DNA from: Bog-756 sp963777665
GTDB lineage: Bacteria > Actinomycetota > Acidimicrobiia > Acidimicrobiales > RAAP-2
Direction of reading: 5' to 3'
NCBI GenBank assembly: GCA_963777665.1
Contig: CAVZRJ010000004.1
Span: 1 to 64,000 of the forward strand
Length of the DNA: 64,000 bases
Numbering within the stretch: position 1 is the stretch's first letter; every line of letters starts with the position of its first letter. This document shows, in pieces, positions 15,922 to 23,250 of the stretch. The position numbers were made by a program, and so were the translations under genes. Below the pieces are notes generated by a model. The model was not told the DNA's origin. It worked only from the letters and a program-made list of their open reading frames with translations, and did no database searches.

Positions 15922-16070
15922 TCCATCGTCCGCCGGCGTGCGAGTGTTGCGGTAGAGCCGCCCACACATGCGAAGCGCCGCCGGCGGGTGCCGGGAGCGC
16001 CCGCGCTTCACTTGGGGACCGATCGGTCACCCGACCCGGCTCATTGCAGCTGTTGGTACCTGTACACGGT
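15922..16070 (+). repeat. Direct repeat, left copy (end of the giant-protein gene)
   Basis: About 149 bases closely matching 23102-23250 in the same orientation. Shared blocks include CGAGTGTTGCGGTAG, ACATGCGAAGCGC, CGGCGGGTGCCGGGAGCGC, GACCGATCGGTCACCC and GCTGTTGGTACC. In the right copy this is the last codons of the RCC1/MBG protein plus its terminator hairpin, so the left copy is a remnant of the 3' end of a similar gene. It breaks off into an integrase fragment at ~16070. Confidence 0.75.
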
Positions 16071-16320
16071 AGGTAAGCGAGGCGTGAAGGACCCGAAGAC
16101 CCATGAGGTCCGGCGCTTGGAACTGTACGAGCACGCCATGTAGGTCTTGGCCGGACGCCTTCAGCGGATGGTCGATGCGGCTGCCCTGGACGAGATCGAA
16201 TTGGTGGAGGACGCCTACGTGTTCTGCCCGCCATCGACGGATCGCTTCCAGTGCACCCGAACACAATCACCCATGCGTTCGGACGCATTTGCCGCCGGGT
16301 GCAAGCACCAGCCCGCGAGA
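16070..16320 (+). pseudogene. Tyrosine integrase remnant
   Basis: The plus-strand frame reads GKRGVKDPKTHEVRRLELYEHAM, a stop at 16141, then RLQRMVDAAALDEIELVEDAYVFCPPSTD. After a +1/-1 shift near 16250 it continues PVHPNTITHAFGRICRRVQ. This follows the same order as the beta-hairpin-to-R-box part of an integrase (compare APKTKASIRRLAL ... DGFVFSYEPG ... PPHPDTMSHEF in the intact integrase at 4355-5581). The HxxR and Tyr boxes are lost. It lies ~250 bases from a tRNA gene, suggesting an old integration event there. Confidence 0.65.
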
Positions 16321-16605
16321 TGGCCCAGAGGGGTGGCAAGACACTGGGCCTTGAGCACATTCGTTCGGTCCGAGTTGACTCGGACTCAGGTCACCTGGGC
16401 GCCCCGTCCAACCCCGTCTTGGAGGTGAGCGGACCTGGTGCGGGCGGCGTCAGACGCCGTGGCGAGCCGGTCTGGGGGGAGCAAACTACTGCTGTTGCAT
16501 CGGAAGGCGACTAGGGACGGACCAGCCCACCCAGCAGATGCTTCTCGAAATCTGCACGCTCATCTCTTGTGGAAGTGCGCTTCTTCGCCGGAGTCAGATA
16601 ACGCC

Positions 16606-17751
16606 TCAGCGATTAGGGGGCTTGAGGGCATGCCAGCTGGAGCCTTGCCAAAGCTCGGCCACCGTAAACGGGCCACCAGACGGATTCACGCTATAACTGC
16701 CGACGGCCATGCAGTACGACCCATTGGAGCAGGACACGGCAGAAATGGCCGGGCCGTTGGTTGTCTGAATGGGACCAGGAAGAGCGAAGTCCACGGTTGG
16801 CGTCCATTTGCTTCCATTCCAACGCACGGGAGGCGCTACCGCCATGCAATTCGATGCACTCGTGCAGGAAACACTGGCCTGGGTGGTCCAGGACCCCCCG
16901 GGCATAAAGGACCACAGGTGACCGTCCCAGCGCCAGGGGTCGGCGATGGACACGCAATCGGTGGGACTGACACACGAAAGGCCGTTCGTCGTTACATTCG
17001 TTGTCGATACTGGCGTCCACACGGCTCCGTTCCAAGTCTCGGCGATCGGACCACCCCCACCGACGCCCAAGGGCAGCAACTGGTACTCGCCAACTGCCAT
17101 GCAGAATGTGGCGCGACTACAGGAGACTCCCGTGAGGGCAGTTGGTCCCGCCCCCCCTCCGGCGCCGAACACGGGGCCGGCAAACGACCACGAGCCATGT
17201 CCGTGCCACACCCCGACGAGGTCCCCCCACTCGAAGTCCGTGTATTGCACCGAACCGACGGCTGCACACGAGATCGTCGGGTGGCTACTGCAAGAGATCC
17301 CGTCGAGGACGTCCCCGAGTCCGACCACCTGGCGTGCGGCGACAATCGTCCACGTTGTGCCCTGCAACCGCTCGACGACCATGCCATCTGTGGCATTGGA
17401 GCCAACGGCCCAGCAGGCTGCCGTTGCGATGCAGGAGACGGCCACCAGGGAGCCACCCGCAGGGAGAGGGGTGCTCTCAAATGCCCAGGTGCTCCCGTTC
17501 CAACGTTCAGCCAGCGTGTAGGAGACGTTGGCCCGCGTGTAGCTTCCCACCCCCTCGCAGTAGGTCCCGACGCATGACACGGCAGACAAGGAGTCGTCGA
17601 AACTCGTCGTGGCCACTGCGGAAGTGGTCGTCATGGCGAAGAGCGTCAGTCCGAGTGCGACGGCAGCGCCGACACATATCACGGCCCGTACCAACGGCCG
17701 ATTCCGGACCACCCTTGCTTGACCGGTTGGAGGACGTCGATCAGGGCGCAT
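16606..17751 (-). CDS. Secreted cysteine-repeat protein
   Basis: A 381-residue exported protein. An N-terminal signal peptide or anchor lies at ~20-48 (VICVGAAVALGLTLFAM). After it comes a repeated unit of ~45-55 residues with the core SCxxxxxCxAVG and an adjoining WNGSxW: VSCVGTYCEGVG, VSCIATAACWAVG, ISCSSHPTISCAAVG, VSCSRATFCMAVG, LSCVSPTDCVSI, VSCTSASNCMAV and VSCSNGSYCMAVG. The paired cysteines in each unit suggest disulfide-linked blades of a beta-propeller. Proteins like this are common as secreted families in Acidimicrobiia and Thermoleophilia; function unknown. The start ATG 17751 has AAAGGAG upstream. It is a paralogue of 21570-22783. Confidence 0.75.
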   Translation of the reverse strand: MRPDRRPPTGQARVVRNRPLVRAVICVGAAVALGLTLFAMTTTSAVATTSFDDSLSAVSCVGTYCEGVGSYTRANVSYTLAERWNGSTWAFESTPLPAGGSLVAVSCIATAACWAVGSNATDGMVVERLQGTTWTIVAARQVVGLGDVLDGISCSSHPTISCAAVGSVQYTDFEWGDLVGVWHGHGSWSFAGPVFGAGGGAGPTALTGVSCSRATFCMAVGEYQLLPLGVGGGGPIAETWNGAVWTPVSTTNVTTNGLSCVSPTDCVSIADPWRWDGHLWSFMPGGSWTTQASVSCTSASNCMAVAPPVRWNGSKWTPTVDFALPGPIQTTNGPAISAVSCSNGSYCMAVGSYSVNPSGGPFTVAELWQGSSWHALKPPNR

Positions 17752-18212
17752 GGCACGCTCCTTTAGTCGATGTCGACGCTACCTCTGATTGGATAGGCCT
17801 GTCTCGGGACACGTGGTATGTCAACACACTGATTCCTGACCCGCCACTCTGCGGGCCGTCGGCGAGCCGAGTCGTCAGGTTCCATGGCGCCGAATAGGTG
17901 GTCACAAGGGCAATCTGGCGGCCCAAGGGGTGCGCCCGACCACCGGCTCGGAAGCGCTACCGACTGGGGTGCGCTTGCCGACCGCGGACTGCCGTCGACC
18001 GGCTGCACCCTGGGGAACACCCTCAACTCCGCAATGGCGCGCGCCCTATGGGACACCTATCCAAGCGTAGAGGGCCGATTCGACATGCGCTGTCTCGTCG
18101 CGCGAGAAACACGGACATGCGTTTGTTTCTTGGCCGATCGCCCTTCTGACGCAGCAGCACGCGGTAGAGCAGTTCACAGGATTGACTAAGAGAGCGGCGA
18201 TAGCGTGGGGTC
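17752..18212. other. Intergenic region without a supported gene
   Basis: 460 bases between the divergent secreted-protein and SDR genes. Base composition is lower in GC and more irregular than in the neighbours. I see TTGACA on the minus strand near 17820, but no properly spaced -10 box. No repeat, hairpin or small frame with a good ribosome-binding site stood out. Confidence 0.4.
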
Positions 18213-18956
18213 ATGGTTGCCGATCTGGAGGGCCGCGTCCTGCTCATCACCGGCGCCGGTAGCGGTATAGGTCGAGCGACGGCCCTCCGGGCGTCCTCGC
18301 TTGGTGCCACGATCGCTGGGATCGACGTCGATGAGGAAGGTCTGAAGGTGACGGTCGACGCCGTGCGGCAAGACGGTGGCCGAGGCGAAGGGATTGTCAC
18401 TGACGTGACAGAGACAACGGCACTCGCTACCTCGATCGGCGCGCTCGTTGCCGATGTGGGTCCGCTTGACGGTGTGTTCGCAAACGCCGCCATCCTTCCG
18501 CCGCCGGTACCGGTTGGGACGCTGGACCGGAATGGGTGGGATCGGGTTCTGGATGTCAACCTCACCGGCGCGGTCTTCACGCTCGTGTCAGCGTTGGCTC
18601 ACGTCGTCGATGGCGGTTCCCTCCTCGTCACTGGATCGTCGATGGCTATCAGGCCACGTGAGCAGCGCATCGCCTACGTCGCTGCGAAGGCGGGGCTTCA
18701 CGCGGCAGCGCGGGCGCTTGCATTGGAACTTGCGCCACGTCGGATCAGAGTGAACGCCATCGCTCCCGGACTCACCGACACACCGATGGTCAGGAGTGTT
18801 CCCGGCCACATCGACAGCGGGCTGCCGAGCGTTCCGCTGGGAGAGTTGGTACCCGCCGAGGAGGTCGCCGCCCTGGCCACGTACCTCCTCTCCGATGATG
18901 CGCGCCACGTGACGGGCGCAGTGTTCAGCATCGACGCAGGACGCACGGCTGGCTGA
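18213..18956 (+). CDS. SDR-family oxidoreductase
   Basis: A 247-residue classical short-chain dehydrogenase using NAD(P)H. It carries the Rossmann glycine motif TGAGSGIGRA (~12-21), an Asp after the second strand (GIDVDE) favouring NAD(H), ANAAI in the NNAG position, catalytic Ser in VTGSSMAI, YVAAK (Tyr/Lys) and the NAIAPGLTDTPM loop. The C-terminus TGAVFSIDAGRTAG is standard. The substrate is unknown. ATG 18213 has only a weak GTGGGG upstream. It stands alone in the accessory region between secreted-protein genes. Confidence 0.9.
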   Translation: MVADLEGRVLLITGAGSGIGRATALRASSLGATIAGIDVDEEGLKVTVDAVRQDGGRGEGIVTDVTETTALATSIGALVADVGPLDGVFANAAILPPPVPVGTLDRNGWDRVLDVNLTGAVFTLVSALAHVVDGGSLLVTGSSMAIRPREQRIAYVAAKAGLHAAARALALELAPRRIRVNAIAPGLTDTPMVRSVPGHIDSGLPSVPLGELVPAEEVAALATYLLSDDARHVTGAVFSIDAGRTAG

Positions 18957-19154
18957 CGGCACTCCTGAGGCGGTGACGGGCGTCATCAGCGAGGTCGGCC
19001 CGAACGACGGATCAGGGAAGCGCAGGTTTCCCATAATGTGCGTTCCTAAGGTGTGCTGACGGTGTCCCCGACCAGGGGGACAAAGGCGCATATCCCTGTC
19101 CTCGACCGGCAGCCCGGGGCTTGTGGAATGCGTTCAGCACCCATCAGTCGATCG

Positions 19155-19565
19155 TCAGTCCCCTTTTCCAAACCAGCGGTGCCAATGCTCTTCTCGCCGC
19201 TTCTTCTTTGCTCTTTTCCGCATCTTGTGGTCGAAGGAGGTTTGCCATCCGGTCATACCGGAAGGGGCCGGTCCGCCGACCAGGCTGCCGTAAACGGCGT
19301 TGCCATCGAAGGCCACGTCGCCGTACGACGCTGAGTCCGGAATCGCCTGCCTGTTTGCATCATCAGCCCGTCGCATGTCCCATTGCGCCGAACCAGTGCT
19401 GACAGGGACAAACGGCAACGACGGAGGTCGACTGGGAGGCGTGTCCTTGGCTTCGACATTCCCATCCCGAACGAGATTGGTTGGTCTTCCCAGCGAAATC
19501 CACCGATGTTCGTGGATACCAAAGGGATCAACGAACCAGCCTTGCGCCGTCTCATCGACCTCCAT
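19155..19565 (-). CDS. Hypothetical protein with a DUF2510-like start
   Basis: A 136-residue protein. The first ~40 residues (GWFVDPFGIHEHRWISLGRPTNLVRDG) resemble the short DUF2510-type WxxDPxGxxxxRWxxG module common at the N-termini of actinobacterial proteins. The middle is Pro/Ser-rich, followed by SYGDVAFDGNAVYGS. The C-terminus is strongly basic (HKMRKRAKKKRREEHWHRW). No transmembrane segment. The start at ATG 19565 is chosen because the recognisable module begins there. It is divergent from the small gene at 19655. Confidence 0.55.
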   Translation of the reverse strand: MEVDETAQGWFVDPFGIHEHRWISLGRPTNLVRDGNVEAKDTPPSRPPSLPFVPVSTGSAQWDMRRADDANRQAIPDSASYGDVAFDGNAVYGSLVGGPAPSGMTGWQTSFDHKMRKRAKKKRREEHWHRWFGKGD

Positions 19566-19654
19566 ACCCCAGAGCCTAGATTCGGTCGCAAGCAGGTGGC
19601 CGGGACTGTCTCGATCACCGGGAGCGGGGCAAGAGCCGTTCGGAGGCTGAAACC

Positions 19655-19810
19655 ATGAGCGATCCGGAGGCTGTCCCTGAGCCCAAGACATTCAGAATGT
19701 CCGTTGTGCCATCGAACTTGGAGCTCGGGCGAGCGTTCAGCACACATGGAGCCTTACCGGAGGGTCTCCGCACATTGCGGCGGTCGCTCGGACGGGCATT
19801 GCGCAACTAG
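19655..19810 (+). CDS. Small basic protein (51 residues)
   Basis: A 51-codon frame starting MSDPEAVPEPKTFRMSVVPS and ending RRSLGRALRN. GGAGG lies eight bases before the ATG, and the stop is nine bases before the GTG of the D-threonine-aldolase-like gene, so the two look like one operon. It has an acidic proline-containing start and an Arg-rich end. It has no similarity I recognise; it may be a real small protein or a leader frame. Confidence 0.45.
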   Translation: MSDPEAVPEPKTFRMSVVPSNLELGRAFSTHGALPEGLRTLRRSLGRALRN

Positions 19811-19819
19811 GTTCGTGGC

Positions 19820-20827
19820 GTGCTGCACCTCCAAACACCCGCCCTGCTGGTCGACGAACAGGCACTCGAAGCGAACCTGGCGGCCATGTCGACGGCGCTA
19901 CCCGGCGACCGGCTGCGTCCCCACGTCAAAGCCCACAAATGCAGCGATCTCGCCCGCCGCCAGGCGGCCACCAGCCACTCCAAATTCACCTGCGCCACGA
20001 TCCGGGAGATGGAGGTCATGGTGATGGCCGGGCTTGGCACCGACCTGCTGCTGGCCAACGAGGTCCTCGACTGCTCCCGCCTTACCCCTCTGGTGCAGGG
20101 AGGGGCCCGGATTACAGTCGCCGTCGATTCAGCCGAGACCGTTTCCGCGGTAACCGCAGCCAGCGTGCCCGAAGTGGTCATAGACGTGAACGTGGGACTG
20201 CCCCGTTGTGGATGTGAGCCCGCCGAGGCTGGCCGACTCGCCGATTTCGCCCGCTCACGTCGCCTGAACGTGCGGGGGGTGATGGGCTATGAGGGCCACG
20301 CAGTCGGCCTTGAAGACCGCGTCGAGCGGACCAAGCAGGTAGAGCAGTCGATGGAGCTGCTCCTCCTCGCCCACCGCGACGTCGGCGGAGAAGTTATCTC
20401 GGCTGGCGCAACTGGAAGCTACGACATCAACAAGGCCGCAACCGAGATCCAGGCCGGCTCCTATGTCCTCATGGACACGGCGTACGCCAAGCTGGGTCTC
20501 CCCTTCCAGCACGCTCTCAGCGTGCTGGCGACTGTGATCTCGATCAACCCGGCGGGCTGGGCGGTTGCCGACTGCGGACTCAAGTCCCTCGGGATGGACC
20601 ACGGAGACCCATCGCTCGCGAAAGGCGGACGGGTGTGGTTCTGCTCCGACGAGCACATCACGTTCTCGCCGCCTGAAGATTCGCCGATGCCGAAGGTGGG
20701 TGACCAGATCGAGGTGCTCCCTGCCCATATCGACCCGACGATCGCGTATCACGAACTGCTGCACGTTGTGGACGCCGGCCGGATGGATGTCCTGGACGTC
20801 TGGCCGGTTGATATGCGGGGTTGGTAG
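19820..20827 (+). CDS. Alanine-racemase-fold PLP enzyme, D-threonine aldolase / D-serine dehydratase-like
   Basis: A 335-residue fold-type III PLP enzyme. The cofactor lysine is in LRPHVKAHKCSDLARRQ (~residue 36-40); TVAVDSAETV, the VDVNVGLPRCGC segment and VISAGATGSYDI are phosphate-binding and barrel strands. The C-terminal beta domain ends with SDEHITF and EVLPAHIDPTIAYHE, matching the His and Asp/Cys metal-binding region of D-threonine aldolases and eukaryotic-type D-serine dehydratases. It should cleave or dehydrate a beta-hydroxy-D-amino acid. GTG 19820 follows the small gene by nine bases. Confidence 0.82.
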   Translation: MLHLQTPALLVDEQALEANLAAMSTALPGDRLRPHVKAHKCSDLARRQAATSHSKFTCATIREMEVMVMAGLGTDLLLANEVLDCSRLTPLVQGGARITVAVDSAETVSAVTAASVPEVVIDVNVGLPRCGCEPAEAGRLADFARSRRLNVRGVMGYEGHAVGLEDRVERTKQVEQSMELLLLAHRDVGGEVISAGATGSYDINKAATEIQAGSYVLMDTAYAKLGLPFQHALSVLATVISINPAGWAVADCGLKSLGMDHGDPSLAKGGRVWFCSDEHITFSPPEDSPMPKVGDQIEVLPAHIDPTIAYHELLHVVDAGRMDVLDVWPVDMRGW

Positions 20828-20994
20828 GCCGTTACAGGCGGGTTTTCGGTGTCGCATTTCTGCCAGCAGACCGAGGCCTATTGAGCCAGTGACCTGTCCC
20901 ATGATGCTTCCCCGAATATCGACGCGAGACGGCGTTGCGAACACCGAGACTGTGACCCACTGCGCTACGACGGGGACACACGCCCCCGTGCGGT

Positions 20995-21012
20995 ATCCGG
21001 CATTCCCCGGAT
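20995..21012 (+). terminator. Candidate terminator hairpin
   Basis: ATCCGG, loop CATTCC, CCGGAT: a perfect 6-base stem about 170 bases after the D-threonine-aldolase-like gene. No U-tract follows, so support is weak. Confidence 0.25.
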
Positions 21013-21095
21013 GGGCGGCCCCATCAATCGGTCACCCACGGACCGACCAGGAAGGCCAATGACCCTGGTCGCGCAACAGTGGAACAATCCCTGAC

Positions 21096-21395
21096 ATGGA
21101 CGAGCTGCTGGAGTTGCAACACAACGGGCACTGGAGGATGGCCGTCTGGGCCCTCCGGGTGGGGTACGTCGGGCTGGCCGTCGCCATCGCGGGCCTCATC
21201 GTGATGTCGTTGGGATCCACCCTGTGGGTCCTGGCCGCCGGGGTGATCATCTGGCTCGCCGCTGCCGCCGCCACGTTAGCGGGGTTCTTCTGGTCCCGAC
21301 ACGAGCTTCCTGAGCCGCGACCTGGGTACTGGTCGATGCGGTTCATGCTCATCCACGACACCGTCCACGTCCAGTCGTCGGCCCTGCGGTCCTGA
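21096..21395 (+). CDS. Small two-helix membrane protein
   Basis: A 99-residue protein. A short amphipathic start (MDELLELQHNGHWRMAVW) precedes two hydrophobic helices (~20-41 VGYVGLAVAIAGLIVMSLG and ~44-66 LWVLAAGVIIWLAAAAATLAG), then a polar tail EPRPGYWSMRFMLIHDTVHVQSSALRS. This helical hairpin layout occurs in many actinobacterial proteins of unknown role. ATG 21096 is 268 bases after the previous gene, with GGAACA as a weak ribosome-binding site. I cannot assign a function. Confidence 0.6.
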   Translation: MDELLELQHNGHWRMAVWALRVGYVGLAVAIAGLIVMSLGSTLWVLAAGVIIWLAAAAATLAGFFWSRHELPEPRPGYWSMRFMLIHDTVHVQSSALRS

Positions 21396-21569
21396 CGGCT
21401 CCTCCCGTCGCTGCTGCGTCGCCGTGCGGCGGTCTCCCGTCTTGTCGCGCGGAGCGGGATGTGCTGATACCGGGGGGGCATTGACGTCCCAGACCACCGG
21501 GAGAGTGTCACACTCCGTCACGTTGGAGGCAGTCAGCCCGACGGCAGAATCAAAGGACCGAATCGCAAG

Positions 21570-22783
21570 TCATGAGTACCGCTCGACCAGCATCACGCAC
21601 TTTCCGTAGTGGGAGGCGTCATTGATTCCGACTGCCGTACAGAGGTCGGGCGAGACGCACGACACCCCGTACAGGGCTGTACCGTTCGTCCCGCCGGGGT
21701 TCGGAGCGGGCTGGACTGCCCAGGGATGCCCGTTCCTGTGCTCGACCAGCGCTTCCAGCGCTCCGCTCGCGGTGTAGTAGTGGCCGACAGCCGTACGTGC
21801 ATAGACATAGGGGCACGACACGTCACTCAGGAATGAGCCGCCCGCGTGGGATCCGCCTGGGTTTGGGGTGCCCCAGAACGCCCAGGCCGACCCATCCCAC
21901 CGCGCGGCCAGCGTGAACTGCCCCCGGCCCGGCCCGGCCTCATTGACCCACTGCCCGACCGCCGTACAAAAGGTGACCGAGGGACATGAAACGCCACTCA
22001 GCACTGCGAAGGAGAAACCGTTTGGGGTGGGCTGGGTCGCCCACGTCGACCCGTTCCATCGCTCTGCCAGCGTGGCCATGCCGGCGCTCGAGCCCCCGAC
22101 CGCCTCGCATGTGGTGACAGTGGGGCACGATACGCCACTCAGCTCTGGTGCCCCCCGGCTAATCCGAGTGGGTACGGGGTGGTCTGGACCGACCACGCGG
22201 AGCCGTTCCAGGTCTCGGCCAGCGTAGCTTGCACGTTTTTGGCGTTCGTGTAGTAGCCCACCGCCGTACATGCAGTGGCCGAGGGGCACGACACGCTAGT
22301 CAGGTCGGACCCGGTGGACCCGGCTCGGTTCGGGGTGGGCTGAAGATGCCACGCCGACCCGTTCCATCGTTCGGCCAGCGTGAAATCTGCGTGGCTGGAG
22401 TCTTCGTAGGCCCCGACCGCCTCACATGCCGTGGCTGAGGTGCACGACACGCCAGCCAATCCTGAGCCGATCGATCCGCGTCGGATCGGGGTGGGCTGGA
22501 CAGCCCACGCGGACCCGTTCCATCGTTCGGCCAGGGTGACACCCATACTGCTGGCGTTGGCGTCGTAGCCGCCGACCGCCATACACGCAGTGGCCGAGGG
22601 GCACGACACCCCGTTCAGCACTGAGTTGGTGGACCCGGCCGGCTTCGGGATGGACTGGACATGCCAGCTCTGGGTGATCGCCCCCACTGGGCTTGCGGTC
22701 ACGGTCATCGTGACCAGCACCATGACGGTCAGCGAAGTAGCCAAGACCAGTCCGGTGATCCTCCGCCCGACTTCGGTGCGCAT
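21570..22783 (-). pseudogene. Secreted cysteine-repeat protein, frameshifted
   Basis: Paralogue of 16606-17751. ATG 22783 (GGGAGCG upstream) opens a signal peptide (ITGLVLATSLTVMVLVTMTV), then repeats of ~55 residues with VSCPSATACMAVGG, LAERWNGSAWAVQPTP and similar. After SVQTTPYPLGLAGG the frame hits a stop, but the next frame continues without loss: GVSCPTVTTCEAVGG, VSCPSVTFCTAVG, down to VMLVERYS at 21570. The break is at a run of six C at 22151-22156, where one base is missing for a continuous frame. With the base restored the protein would be ~405 residues with about seven repeats. It is either a recent mutation or a homopolymer error. Confidence 0.7.
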
Positions 22784-23101
22784 TTGGTCGCTCCCGCCTT
22801 GGTCGGGATATCTCTTCCGGCATGCAAGTCTTTCACCGCTTCCCGAGCTTCGCTTACCGCAACCACGGACCGCGCTGCGGCAGCCAACCGTGATGGTGGC
22901 CGTGGTGGTCGGTGTCTCCGAAAGTGCGGTCGGGTGCGACCCACGGGGATAGGGCGCGACAGCTGCGAGAGAAAGGCCGGGGGAGGTCACGAGGAGGCGG
23001 GCTTCCAACAAGAGTCACAACGTTGAGGGCCACGGTGACCCCCAACGCGGCCGATTTCTCCGGTTCATGTGAGACGGGGTGGGACCGAATGGGACTGTCA
23101 A

Positions 23102-23250
23102 TCCATCGGTCGCCGGGGTCCGAGTGTTGCGGTAGTGCCGCCCGCACATGCGAAGCGCCCCCGGCGGGTGCCGGGAGCGCTTGCACATCACGTGGAGACC
23201 GATCGGTCACCCGGCCCGGCTTACTGGAGCTGTTGGTACCCGTACACGGT
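23102..23250 (+). repeat. Direct repeat, right copy
   Basis: Same-orientation partner of 15922-16070. It spans the last ten codons of the RCC1/MBG gene, its terminator and ~50 bases beyond. Together the copies bracket ~7 kb of secreted-protein and metabolic genes, so homologous recombination between them could delete that segment. Confidence 0.7.
23153..23182 (-). terminator. Terminator of the giant repeat-protein gene
   Basis: AAGCGCCCCCGGC and GCCGGGAGCGCTT form a 13-base stem with one C-A mismatch and loop GGGT, about 40 bases after the stop at 23221. There is no U-tract, as in many high-GC terminators. A diverged copy lies at ~15973-16002 in the left repeat. Confidence 0.55.
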
